Shown here piece after piece: positions 10,149 through 18,187 of a stretch of 54,869 bases of DNA. This stretch comes from Alphaproteobacteria bacterium (GTDB lineage: Bacteria > Pseudomonadota > Alphaproteobacteria > Elsterales > Elsteraceae). Under the pieces are notes generated by a model, which had not been told where the DNA came from, searched no databases, and saw only the letters and a program-made list of their open reading frames with translations. The stretch is taken from contig RDXE01000044.1 of the NCBI GenBank assembly GCA_004292755.1, forward strand, positions 1 through 54,869, given 5' to 3'. Position 1 is the first letter of the stretch, and the number at the start of each line of letters is the position of its first letter. The position numbers were made by a program, and so were the translations under genes.

Positions 10149-10915
10149 TGCGTCGTCTTGTTCTCTCGGTGGCAACTGCGCTTGCACTCGCCACCGCCGC
10201 CACCCCGGCCCTCGCCGCTGGCGAAGCCGAGCATCCGCGGCAACAGGAATGGAGCTTCTCGGGCATTTTCGGCACCTATGACCGTGCCGCGGTGCAGCGC
10301 GGGTTCCAGGTGTACAAGGAGGTGTGCTCCGCCTGTCACGCACTGATGCAGAAGAGCTATCGCCACCTGTCGCAAATCGGCTTCTCTGAGGATGAGATCC
10401 GCGCCATCGCCGCGCAGTATCAGGTTCAGGATGGCCCGAATGACGAGGGCGAGATGTTTGAGCGTCCGGCGCGCGCCGCCGACCGCTTCAAGCGTCCATT
10501 CCCGAATGAGCAAGCCGCCCGCGCTGCCAACAACGGCGCCTATCCGGTTGACCTGTCGTTGATCGTGAAGGCTCGCCATGACGGCGCGAACTACGTCTAC
10601 TCCCTGTTGACCGGCTACAAGGATGCACCGGCGGGCAAGGAAGTGGGCGAGGGGATGTACTACAATCCCTACTTCCCAGGTGCGCAGATCGGTATGGCGT
10701 CGCCGCTGAATCCCGATGCGGTCACCTATGCCGACGGTACCAAGGCCACAGTGGAACAAATGGCGAAGGACGTGACCTACTTCCTCGCCTGGGCCGCTGA
10801 ACCTGAATTGGAGGCCCGTAAGCGCCTGGGCGTGCAGTCGGTGCTGTTCCTGATCGTCCTGTCCTGCATGCTTTACGCCGTGAAGCGGAAGGTCTGGGCT
10901 GACGTTCACCACTGA
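10148..10915 (+). CDS. petC: cytochrome c1
   Basis: Membrane-anchored c-type cytochrome, 255 residues, final electron carrier of the bc1 complex. It has a cleavable signal peptide (RRLVLSVATALALATAATPALA), the heme c attachment site CSACH, PYFPGAQIGMASPL with the probable axial Met, and a C-terminal anchor helix (VLFLIVLSCMLYAV) followed by a basic tail. ATG 10148 overlaps the petB stop by one base (TGATG); a GTG one codon upstream is possible. Last gene of the petABC operon. Confidence 0.97.
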   Translation: MRRLVLSVATALALATAATPALAAGEAEHPRQQEWSFSGIFGTYDRAAVQRGFQVYKEVCSACHALMQKSYRHLSQIGFSEDEIRAIAAQYQVQDGPNDEGEMFERPARAADRFKRPFPNEQAARAANNGAYPVDLSLIVKARHDGANYVYSLLTGYKDAPAGKEVGEGMYYNPYFPGAQIGMASPLNPDAVTYADGTKATVEQMAKDVTYFLAWAAEPELEARKRLGVQSVLFLIVLSCMLYAVKRKVWADVHH

Positions 10916-10958
10916 GCACCGGTCCTGGTTCCAAGGCCTTCAAGCCTCAGTGACGTGC

Positions 10959-10985
10959 GACCGCGGCAGGTTCTCTGCCGCGGTC
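10959..10985 (+). terminator. hairpin terminator after petABC
   Basis: Perfect 11-base inverted repeat GACCGCGGCAG / CTGCCGCGGTC with a 5-base loop, 44 bases after the petC stop. It lacks a long T-run but is the strongest stem in this gap and is well placed to end the petABC transcript. Confidence 0.65.
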
Positions 10986-11192
10986 GTTCGTTGTCTGGAA
11001 CCAAGTGTCAGGTGGACAGAGCCCTGGTCGGCGCCGTCCCACCCGCCTGCAGGGGCGCAATCCTGTTGCGGCAAGCAGACAGTGCCTGGGATTGCTCCGT
11101 CCGGGCAGCGGTGTGCCAGTGAGCGCGCTTGATCTTGCGATCAGGACCCGCCACGGTCGAGGCCTGCGCGCGCGACGGATCGGACAGAGCCT

Positions 11193-12074
11193 ATGACAGT
11201 ATCCCCCTTGATCGGCATCATCGGTGGCAGCGGCATCTATGACATCGATGGCTTGACCAAAACCCGCTGGGAGCGGGTGTTGACGCCCTGGGGGGAGCCG
11301 TCGGACAATTTGATGTTTGGCGAGTTGAACGGCCAGCCGCTGGTGTTCCTGCCGCGCCATGGCCGCGGGCATCGGGTGCCGCCCAGTGAATTGAACTTCC
11401 GCGCCAACATCGATGCGCTGAAACGGGTTGGCTGCACGGAGATTCTGTCGATCTCGGCCGTTGGCTCCCTGAAAGAGGACCTCGTGCCCGGCGATGTGGT
11501 GATCGTCGATCAGTTCATCGACCGCACCTTCGCACGCCAGAAGAGCTTCTTTCGCAGCGGCTTGGTTGCCCATGTCTCGATGGCCGATCCGGTCTGCCAC
11601 CGGCTGGGCGACGCTTTGAGTGATGCTGCCCTGCGCCTTGGCATCCGCCACCACCGTGGCGGCACCTACATGGTGATGGAGGGGCCGCAGTTCTCCACGC
11701 GGGCGGAGAGTGAATTGTATCGCGCCTGGGGCTGTTCGGTGATTGGCATGACCAACATGCCGGAAGCCAAACTCGCCCGAGAGGCAGAGATGTGCTACGC
11801 CACGGTCGCGATGATCACGGATTATGATTGCTGGCATCCACACCACGCGGACGTCACCGTCGATGCCGTCGTCAAAGTCCTGCGGGACAATGCAGACAAG
11901 GCTCGTCAGCTGGTGCGCGCCGTTGCCCCGGTTCTCGCCAATCGCCAGACACTGTGCGAACAGGGCTGCCACACGGCGCTGGATGGAGCCATCCTGACCC
12001 AGGATGCAGGTCGCGATCCGGCATTGTTGCGCCAACTGGATGCGGTGGCTGGCCGCATTCTGACGCGTCGCTAG
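11193..12074 (+). CDS. mtnP: S-methyl-5'-thioadenosine phosphorylase
   Basis: 293-residue purine-nucleoside phosphorylase of the MTAP class. It splits 5'-methylthioadenosine (a by-product of SAM-dependent reactions such as polyamine synthesis) with phosphate into adenine and 5-methylthioribose-1-phosphate. Visible signatures are IGIIGGSGIYDIDGL at the N terminus, LPRHGRGHRVPPSELNFRANI, MEGPQFSTRAES, GMTNMPEAKLARE and TDYDCWH. GGACAG precedes ATG 11193. It lies 3 bases before mtnA; mtnA and the aldolase gene follow as an operon. Confidence 0.96.
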   Translation: MTVSPLIGIIGGSGIYDIDGLTKTRWERVLTPWGEPSDNLMFGELNGQPLVFLPRHGRGHRVPPSELNFRANIDALKRVGCTEILSISAVGSLKEDLVPGDVVIVDQFIDRTFARQKSFFRSGLVAHVSMADPVCHRLGDALSDAALRLGIRHHRGGTYMVMEGPQFSTRAESELYRAWGCSVIGMTNMPEAKLAREAEMCYATVAMITDYDCWHPHHADVTVDAVVKVLRDNADKARQLVRAVAPVLANRQTLCEQGCHTALDGAILTQDAGRDPALLRQLDAVAGRILTRR

Positions 12075-12077
12075 GCC

Positions 12078-13193
12078 ATGCAAGTCGGCGGCGTGTCGTG
12101 GCGCACCATTCGAGTTGGTGCCGATGGTTGGTCGGTCGAAGTGATCGACCAGCGGCTGTTGCCGCACCGGTTTCAAGTGGCCCGTCTGGTCAGTCTCCAG
12201 GATGCGGCTGATGCCATCCGGTCGATGACCGTGCGGGGTGCGCCGCTGATTGGGGCCACTGCTGCCTATGGCGTTGCCTTGGCGCTGCGCGTCGATGCCA
12301 GCGATGAGTCCCTGGTGGAAGCGGCGGAGATTCTAGGGGCGACCCGGCCAACGGCGATCAACTTGGCCTGGGCGCTGGACGCGGCTGTGGCTGTTCTCGG
12401 CACCTTGCCACCCGATGAGCGCTTGAGTGCTGCCTATCGCCACGCCGCTGGGCTGTGCGACGATGATGTGGCGACCAACAGCGCCATTGGGGAGCATGGC
12501 CTAGCGCTGATCCGAGCGGCCTGGCGGCGCCGCCATGCGGCGGGGGCAACGCGCGTCAACATCCTCACCCACTGCAATGCGGGCTGGCTGGCAACAGTGG
12601 ATTGGGGCACGGCGCTTGCTCCAGTGTACAAGGCCCACGCAGAGGGCATCCCTGTCCATGTCTGGGTTGACGAGACCCGCCCGCGCAACCAGGGTGCCGC
12701 GCTCACCGCCTGGGAATTGGGTCAGGCTGGCATTCCCCACACGGTGGTGGTCGATAGCGCCAGTGGTCACTTGATGCAGCGTGGGCTGGTGGATCTGTGC
12801 TTTGTCGGCACGGATCGCACCACCAGCGATGGCGATGTTGCCAACAAGATCGGCACCTACCCGACGGCTTTGGCGGCGCGCGACAATGGGGTGCCGTTCT
12901 ATGTCTGTGTGCCCGGCCCGTCGATTGACTGGTCCCTTGCCAATGGTCAGGACATCCCGATCGAAGTGCGCGCCGATAGCGAAGTGCTGGGGGTTGAAGG
13001 GGTGCTGGCCGACGGCAGCACGGCCCGTGTGCGCATCGCGCCAACGGGGACAATGGCGCTCAATCCCGCCTTCGATGTCACGCCAGCGCGGTTGGTGACA
13101 GGCCTCGTGACCGAGCGGGGCATCGCGGTTGCTGACCGTCGCGACCTCGCCCGGCTCTATCCAGAGATGGCGACGGAGAGGGCTGGCGACTGA
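12078..13193 (+). CDS. mtnA: S-methyl-5-thioribose-1-phosphate isomerase
   Basis: 371-residue MtnA, of the eIF2B-alpha-like fold, which isomerises 5-methylthioribose-1-phosphate to 5-methylthioribulose-1-phosphate. The RGAPLIGATAAYGVAL block, the catalytic-Cys segment LTHCNAGWLATVDWGTA, DETRPRNQGAALTAWEL and the catalytic-Asp segment GTDRTTSDGDVANKIGTY are all present. Its stop overlaps the ATG of the next gene (TGATG), so mtnA and the aldolase are translationally coupled. Confidence 0.96.
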   Translation: MQVGGVSWRTIRVGADGWSVEVIDQRLLPHRFQVARLVSLQDAADAIRSMTVRGAPLIGATAAYGVALALRVDASDESLVEAAEILGATRPTAINLAWALDAAVAVLGTLPPDERLSAAYRHAAGLCDDDVATNSAIGEHGLALIRAAWRRRHAAGATRVNILTHCNAGWLATVDWGTALAPVYKAHAEGIPVHVWVDETRPRNQGAALTAWELGQAGIPHTVVVDSASGHLMQRGLVDLCFVGTDRTTSDGDVANKIGTYPTALAARDNGVPFYVCVPGPSIDWSLANGQDIPIEVRADSEVLGVEGVLADGSTARVRIAPTGTMALNPAFDVTPARLVTGLVTERGIAVADRRDLARLYPEMATERAGD

Positions 13194-13870
13194 TGCAGCA
13201 CGATGGCCTGCGGCGCCAGATGGTGGCGGCCTGCCGGTCGTTCGCGGAGCGGGGGTTGTCGCACGGTACCTCCGGCAATCTGTCGGTTCGTGTGCCAGAG
13301 GGGCTGCTGATCACCCCGTCAGCTGTGCCGTATCGGCTGATGGAGCCGCAGGACATTGTCCTGCTGCGCGCCGACGGGACATGGCAGGGGCCGCTGAAAC
13401 CGTCGAGCGAATGGCGCATCCATCGCGATGTTCTCGCTGCGCGGCCCGAGGTTGGGGCTGTGGTCCACACCCACTCAACGGCAGCGACTGCCCTGGCATG
13501 CCATCACCGCGGCATTCCGGCGTTCCACTATATGGTCGCCGTCGCTGGGGGGGCGGACATACGGTGCGCGCCCTATGCCACTTTCGGCACTGCCGCGCTG
13601 TCCGAGGCTGCCCTGGCCGCGCTGACCGACCGCATGGCCTGCCTGTTGGCCCACCATGGTCAGGTGGCTCTGGGTCCAACCCTGGAGGCAGCGCTGGCTT
13701 TGGCCGTGGAGGTGGAGGCCCTCGCCCTGCAATACCTCGCCGCCTGCCAGCTTGGCCCGCCACCGCTGCTGGACGGGGCAGAGATGGCGCGGGTGCTGGC
13801 CGCCTTTCGCGACTACCGGTCCTCCGCCGATACTACCGCACCATCGCCATCATCTCAGCAACGCGGGTGA
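13193..13870 (+). CDS. class II aldolase, probable methylthioribulose-1-phosphate aldolase (Ald2-like)
   Basis: 225-residue class II aldolase/adducin-fold enzyme. GTSGNLSVRV is the family N-terminal block, PSSEWRIH carries the probable catalytic Glu, and HTHS plus a later HHGQ supply the divalent-metal histidines. Directly behind mtnP and mtnA, its substrate is almost certainly 5-methylthioribulose-1-phosphate. Two known enzymes fit this fold: MtnB (dehydratase of the classical methionine salvage) and Ald2 (aldolase making DHAP plus methylthioacetaldehyde, described in Rhodospirillum rubrum and some E. coli). No mtnC, mtnD or mtnW-like gene follows, so I favour Ald2; this is inference. The 3' end overlaps the convergent oxidoreductase gene by 38 bases. 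Confidence 0.8.
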   Translation: MQHDGLRRQMVAACRSFAERGLSHGTSGNLSVRVPEGLLITPSAVPYRLMEPQDIVLLRADGTWQGPLKPSSEWRIHRDVLAARPEVGAVVHTHSTAATALACHHRGIPAFHYMVAVAGGADIRCAPYATFGTAALSEAALAALTDRMACLLAHHGQVALGPTLEAALALAVEVEALALQYLAACQLGPPPLLDGAEMARVLAAFRDYRSSADTTAPSPSSQQRG

Positions 13871-14432
13871 GGAAGTTGGTGCGGGCTGCGTCGGATTGTT
13901 TGTCCATGCTGTGCAGGGACAGCCAGGCCGTGCGGCAGCGACGGGCGCAGATGGCGCGGATGCCGCGGCAGATCACGCGACGGGCGGGCTCGCCGACGAT
14001 CTTGGTCCACCACCAAGGCGCGCCGGTGGTGGTGATACCGCCGATCCAGCGCAGATTGGTCATCAGGCCGCGGATCGGCTCGCTGGGGCTGGTCGGCAGG
14101 GTGAAGGTTTCATGGGGCACCCACACCCGATCCAGCCAGCCTTTTAGGATCGCCGGCATGTCGTACCACCAGGTTGGGAACACCAGCAGCAGGCCTTCGG
14201 CTGCCTTCAGGCGGGCCAGATGGTCGCGCACAAAGGGCGGCTCCAGATTGGTGCCCGCCGTGTGGTAGCTTGCACGCTCCTCCCGGCTCATCACTGGGTT
14301 GAAACCCTCGGCATAAAGGTCCAGGCGATCCACGCTGTGCCCCGCCGCCTCCAACGCGATGACAGCCCGCTCGACAATGGCGTGGTTGAAGCTCAACGGG
14401 TTGGGGTGGGCGTGGACCAATAGGATTCGCAT
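13833..14432 (-). CDS. NAD(P)H-dependent FMN oxidoreductase (Flavodoxin_2 family), second of a pair
   Basis: 199-residue flavodoxin-fold protein of the NAD(P)H:quinone oxidoreductase / MdaB group, expected to bind FAD or FMN and reduce quinones or similar electrophiles in two-electron steps. MRILLVHAHPNPLSFN is the typical start (phosphate-binding region) and FPTWWYDMPAILKGWLDRV is the family core. ATG 14432 shares one base with the stop of the upstream paralogue; the frame runs 41 codons further upstream inside that gene, which is discounted. Last gene of the five-gene leftward operon; its natural substrate is unknown. Confidence 0.88.
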   Translation of the reverse strand: MRILLVHAHPNPLSFNHAIVERAVIALEAAGHSVDRLDLYAEGFNPVMSREERASYHTAGTNLEPPFVRDHLARLKAAEGLLLVFPTWWYDMPAILKGWLDRVWVPHETFTLPTSPSEPIRGLMTNLRWIGGITTTGAPWWWTKIVGEPARRVICRGIRAICARRCRTAWLSLHSMDKQSDAARTNFLTRVAEMMAMVR

Positions 14433-15016
14433 CAGCCAATCATCCGACAGACAGTCCGACAGGCGGAGTCTAAGTAGTGCGCACGACGCGACGCACTCGC
14501 GGTGTTCATGCCATAGAGCGGCAGAAAGCGCGTGTCCGCCCCGCCACAGCACCATGCGAGGTATCGCCGCACAAGATGCCGTGGTGGGTCACCCATCCAC
14601 CACGCAAAGGGACGCGTGGTGCCATAGGTCGCAAGTCCAATCACGGCGCGGATGTGGCCAAGGCCGGGCCGCGGGCGGCCATCCTCCAGCCGGAATGCCA
14701 CACCTGGCAGAAACACCCGATCAAACCAGCCTTTCAGAATGGCCGGTGGTCCGAATATCCACACCGGAAACTGCACGATCAGCACCCGTGCCGCCATCAA
14801 CCGCTGCACAGCATCGGCGACGGGCTGCTGATTGGCGGGACTGGCGTGATAGCCCAAGCGCTCTTCGGCACTTAGAATCGGATCGAACCCCTCTTGATAC
14901 AAGTCGCAGCGGTCATAGACGTGGCCGGTCGCAGCAACACTGTCTGCAATCCGCGCCGCCAGTGCCGCGTGGAAACTGTCCGCCAACGGGTGGGCTGTCA
15001 GGTGCAGAATGCTCAC
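14432..15016 (-). CDS. NAD(P)H-dependent FMN oxidoreductase (Flavodoxin_2 family), first of a pair
   Basis: 194-residue paralogue of the downstream gene: MSILHLTAHPLADSFHAALA aligns with the start of its neighbour, and FPVWIFGPPAILKGWFDRV matches the core block. The two proteins are clearly related but far from identical, suggesting an old duplication with different substrates or a heterodimer. The start is GTG 15016, overlapping the stop of the CocE-type hydrolase (GTGA). Tight coupling on both sides places it inside one operon with the cupin and the two hydrolases. Confidence 0.88.
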   Translation of the reverse strand: MSILHLTAHPLADSFHAALAARIADSVAATGHVYDRCDLYQEGFDPILSAEERLGYHASPANQQPVADAVQRLMAARVLIVQFPVWIFGPPAILKGWFDRVFLPGVAFRLEDGRPRPGLGHIRAVIGLATYGTTRPFAWWMGDPPRHLVRRYLAWCCGGADTRFLPLYGMNTASASRRAHYLDSACRTVCRMIG

Positions 15017-16638
15017 GCCTGACCTTCGAGGATTGGCAGGTCCAAGCGGGAGGTCTCATGTGACAGGCTGAGGGTAATCACCCGTGCCGAAGTGGCTGTC
15101 GCATTTGCGCCGGTGCCGTCATTGACGGGATAGGCCGGAAACGCAGCGGCTGCCAGAGACAGACGCAAACGCTCCCCCGGTTGGAGAGTGGCGAGGGTCG
15201 GGCGCAGCCGTACTGTGACGGGGCCTGTGCCGGACCAGCAGCGCCGATAGCCTTCCGTCAGCGTCCAAGCGCGCCCATCCGGGGTGACCCGGCTCAGCAC
15301 CGCTGAAACGTCAAAGCTGGGCTGATCGGCCGCAAGGTTCAAACACAGCGCGGGTGCACCAGCAAGGCACAGCCCGGCCAGATCGTCTGCAGCGTAGGTG
15401 TAGGTCAGCACATCGGCGCGATCATCCAGGGCTGCGCGATCCTGGACGCCGCCCGGCAGAGCAACAGGACCGCCGAGGGCTGGGACGGGGCGCCAGGGGT
15501 CGTGCACCATCCAGTCCTGCCCGGCGCCTGGATCGCGCGCGAGGCGCCCAGCCTGCACCGAGGCTGCAGCCCGTCCATCGGAGGTTGGGAACAAGGACAG
15601 GGTCTGGGTGGTTGGGGGCCAAGCCGACAGCGTGCGCCAGGAGCGCAGGCCCAGGTCAAACACCTGTGTTGCGGGCAGCGGCGCGCCGTCTCCCTTCAAG
15701 GCCGCATTGAAGAATTGCAGCTGAAGGGGGTCAATCGCACTGGCTGCGGCGGGGCCGAAATCCACCGCGCCCACCCGCTGGCCCCAGGGCAGGTGAGTCC
15801 AGGGGCCGATCACCAGCGGCTGCGGTGCCTTGCTGCCGGACTGGGCAGCATGGCAGGCCAGTGTGCCCAGCAACATCTGGTCCTGCCAGCCGCCGATGTG
15901 CAGCATCGGCACCGTGACGGGGGCGGGCAGGCGGGCTGCTGGCGCGATCGCGGCCCAGTATCGTGGGTCGTCATCCAGCCAGGCGTGGTGGTGGGTGAGG
16001 TGACGGGCCTCCTCCAGACTGGCGGGGAGCAGAGGGTTGGCCTCAGTCAGCGGCAGGGCGCGCGAGGCGAGGGTCAGCCGCTCCGCCAGCCGGTCCTCGT
16101 GGCTGTGGCGCGCGGCAATTGCCGCCATCTGGATCGACCAGCCGACATTGGCGGCCAGGCAGGGCACGCCGCCATCTGCCTGACTGGCGGAATAGGCCCA
16201 ATCATCCCGCAGGCTCCAGCCGACCATGCAGGGGGCTGCAGCCGCCAGCGGTCCACCGCCCGCCAGCGCCAGCAGCTGCGTGTTGCCCTGATAGCTGAAG
16301 CCATACATGCCGACCTGACCCGTCGACCCCCGGACATTGGCCACAGCGGCCAGAGTGGCAGCGCCATCGGCCTCCTCCGCGGCGAACAGCTGGAAGCGCC
16401 CCGTGGAGCTGCCGGTGCCGCGCACATCCTGGATCACCACAATGTATCCACGCGCCGCGTACCACGCGGGATGGGCATAGACCACTGTGGATGCGATGCG
16501 CCGACCATAAGGCTGGCGCATCAGCAGCACGGGATAGCGACCCGGCCCAATGGGACGCCAGATGTCCGCGTCCAGTCGAACGCCGTCGGGTAGCGTCAGC
16601 GACCAGACCTCTGGCTCAGCGACGGGCAGCAGGGTCAT
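15013..16638 (-). CDS. CocE/NonD family acyl hydrolase (peptidase S15 fold)
   Basis: 541-residue alpha/beta hydrolase of the X-Pro dipeptidyl-peptidase/cocaine-esterase family, which cleaves ester, beta-lactam-ester or peptide bonds. The nucleophile is Ser115 in GFSYQG; the oxyanion region QPYGRR(I) and the QDVRGTGSSTG block are upstream, a likely acid Asp is in HIGGWQDQML and the His in GPWTHLPWG. A C-terminal jelly-roll domain (LRPTLATLQPGERLRLSLAA) is present. There is no signal peptide, so it is probably cytoplasmic. ATG 16638 overlaps the cupin stop by four bases. The true substrate is unknown. Confidence 0.88.
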   Translation of the reverse strand: MTLLPVAEPEVWSLTLPDGVRLDADIWRPIGPGRYPVLLMRQPYGRRIASTVVYAHPAWYAARGYIVVIQDVRGTGSSTGRFQLFAAEEADGAATLAAVANVRGSTGQVGMYGFSYQGNTQLLALAGGGPLAAAAPCMVGWSLRDDWAYSASQADGGVPCLAANVGWSIQMAAIAARHSHEDRLAERLTLASRALPLTEANPLLPASLEEARHLTHHHAWLDDDPRYWAAIAPAARLPAPVTVPMLHIGGWQDQMLLGTLACHAAQSGSKAPQPLVIGPWTHLPWGQRVGAVDFGPAAASAIDPLQLQFFNAALKGDGAPLPATQVFDLGLRSWRTLSAWPPTTQTLSLFPTSDGRAAASVQAGRLARDPGAGQDWMVHDPWRPVPALGGPVALPGGVQDRAALDDRADVLTYTYAADDLAGLCLAGAPALCLNLAADQPSFDVSAVLSRVTPDGRAWTLTEGYRRCWSGTGPVTVRLRPTLATLQPGERLRLSLAAAAFPAYPVNDGTGANATATSARVITLSLSHETSRLDLPILEGQA

Positions 16639-17096
16639 CGGGTCATCGGCAAGTCGGCAAGCAGGGCGCGATCCTCATCATCCAGCAGCACGCGCTGACC
16701 CGCATGGATCAACTCCGCGAACTCCTCATTCGGGACCATCACGGTTAGCGTGTACAGTTTGCCGGTGCCCGTGTTTTCAATGACATGCTCTCCACCGGGA
16801 TCAAGCAGAATAGCATCTCCCGCTGACAACGGGATCGAACGCCCTGCTGCGTGGGCAATACCGCGGCCACGCATGACGAAAAACATCTCGTGCGCAATGG
16901 CGTGACTGTTGGGTGGTGTGCGCCCACCCACCTGAAACACTTCCACAATCGCGGTGAAGTTCACCGCCGCTCCATCCCCCACGGGGTCGAACAGCGGGAT
17001 CATGTAGTTGGTGTCGGTCGGGGAGATGCGATAGCCAACCAAGTCGTTCGCGCGTTTGACCGTGACCAGCGGACGATCCAGTGCCTCAACACTCAT
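16635..17096 (-). CDS. cupin-domain protein
   Basis: 153-residue single-cupin protein. The beta-barrel signature is visible as PPNSHAIAHEMFFVMRGRGIA (first motif, with His/Glu candidates for metal binding) and GDAILLDPGGEHVIENTG (second motif). Such small cupins act as dioxygenases, isomerases or ligand-binding proteins; nothing here decides between them. ATG 17096 overlaps the stop of the upstream hydrolase (ATGA); the longer frame into that gene is ignored. Second gene of the five-gene operon. Confidence 0.85.
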   Translation of the reverse strand: MSVEALDRPLVTVKRANDLVGYRISPTDTNYMIPLFDPVGDGAAVNFTAIVEVFQVGGRTPPNSHAIAHEMFFVMRGRGIAHAAGRSIPLSAGDAILLDPGGEHVIENTGTGKLYTLTVMVPNEEFAELIHAGQRVLLDDEDRALLADLPMTR

Positions 17097-17848
17097 GGTA
17101 AAGACTCCAACAGGCTGGGGGAGTGCAGCACAAATCCAAAGCAGGTGCGCACATTGTAACGGGTGGCCTCGGCACAATAGGGTGGCGAGGTGGTGGCGGC
17201 GCAGTCATCGACTAGAATGGTGTCATAGCCGAGGAAGTTGGCATCCATCAGGGTGGCCAACACGCACTGGTCTGAATTGACACCAGCGAACAACAGGGTA
17301 GTCACTCCAAGCTGGCGCAGAATGCTGTCCAGCGGGGTGTCCCAGAAGCCGCTCATGCGCATCTTGTCGACTTGGATATCGCTAGGCTCGGGCGCCAACT
17401 CGTCCACGATGGCAGCCGCCCAACTGTCCTTCTCCAGCACATGCGCGCCGTTGGGCAATGGATCGCCGAGGCCTGTGCCGGTACCGGTCGGGTTATAGAC
17501 ATGCAGCAGACAGGGCGACAGATTCAGCTGATCCGGGCGATTGCCCCAATTGACCCAGACAATCGGGACGCTGGCTGCCCGCAATTTAGGCAGTAGCCGT
17601 TGCAATGGGCCGATGGGTGCCCGCGCGGGCGTCACATCGACACCAATGGACGCCAGCCAGCCATCGGGGTGACAGAAGTCATTCTGCATATCCACCACGA
17701 CCATAGCGGTCCGGGCGAGGTCCAGCGTTATGGTCTTCGGCTCTGCCACCACGGTGACTGGGACCGGCGGCAGGGGAGTGCGTACCAAATCAGCGCTGGT
17801 GGCACTCACCCGCCAGCGATTGGCCTGTGTCCTGCCCAATGTCTGCAT
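17093..17848 (-). CDS. isochorismatase-family cysteine hydrolase
   Basis: 251-residue cysteine hydrolase of the isochorismatase-like superfamily, whose characterised members hydrolyse amides and ureides such as nicotinamide, ureidoacrylate, biuret and N-carbamoylsarcosine. The catalytic Asp is in VDMQNDFC, the Lys in LEKDSW and the nucleophile Cys in GVNSDQCV. The family's cis-peptide context around the Cys looks normal. I place the start at ATG 17848 behind AGGGG; the longer frame would run through the candidate sigma-54 promoter. First gene of an operon with a cupin, a CocE hydrolase and two oxidoreductases. An N-terminal extension of about 50 residues precedes the core; RutB also has one. 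Confidence 0.87.
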   Translation of the reverse strand: MQTLGRTQANRWRVSATSADLVRTPLPPVPVTVVAEPKTITLDLARTAMVVVDMQNDFCHPDGWLASIGVDVTPARAPIGPLQRLLPKLRAASVPIVWVNWGNRPDQLNLSPCLLHVYNPTGTGTGLGDPLPNGAHVLEKDSWAAAIVDELAPEPSDIQVDKMRMSGFWDTPLDSILRQLGVTTLLFAGVNSDQCVLATLMDANFLGYDTILVDDCAATTSPPYCAEATRYNVRTCFGFVLHSPSLLESLP

Positions 17849-17886
17849 GCTCAGCCCCTGTCCACCATCGACGTGCACAGCGATTG

Positions 17887-17902
17887 AGCATGAGCCGTGC
17901 CA
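17887..17902 (-). promoter_or_regulatory. possible sigma-54 (RpoN) promoter of the hydrolase operon
   Basis: On the minus strand TGGCAC-N5-ATGCT matches the RpoN consensus TGGCAC-N5-TTGCW except for one base in the second box, with the invariant GG and GC both kept. Transcription would begin roughly 25-30 bases before the chosen ATG at 17848. A single match in a GC-rich genome can be chance, and no activator site was recognised. Confidence 0.4.
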
Positions 17903-18153
17903 AATCCACATCAAGCTTGTGAGAGGCTATTCACAGCGGGCGGGTCGGAGCGTCGCTGCCGCGCGGTCCGGGGCATCCCGTGCCAGTCCGTTTGGCGGCG
18001 ACAGTGCACCGGGGTTTTGACCGCGTCGCACTCCGCCGTCGCATGGCGCATTCCCGCCGGTGCGCTGAGGACGCCTTCGCGGCTGACTTCCTGACCGGGA
18101 TGATCACGTTGGCGGGCATCTGACAGTCAGGAGGCCTTAGGGTCTTGGTGCCC

Positions 18154-18185
18154 GCAGGTGCAGCCGCCGGTGACTCTGCACCTGC
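18154..18185 (-). terminator. hairpin after the secreted-protein gene
   Basis: Perfect 10-base inverted repeat GCAGGTGCAG / CTGCACCTGC with a 12-base loop, starting 2 bases after the stop of the leftward gene at 18188. No T-run is present, but the position fits termination. Confidence 0.55.
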
Positions 18186-18187
18186 GA

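Larger units (their letters stand above)
17849..18187. other. intergenic region between the hydrolase operon and a secreted-protein gene
   Basis: 339 bases without a convincing gene. It holds the presumed promoter of the leftward hydrolase operon at its left end and a hairpin next to the stop of the secreted-protein gene at its right end. Nothing else was recognised. Confidence 0.6.
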
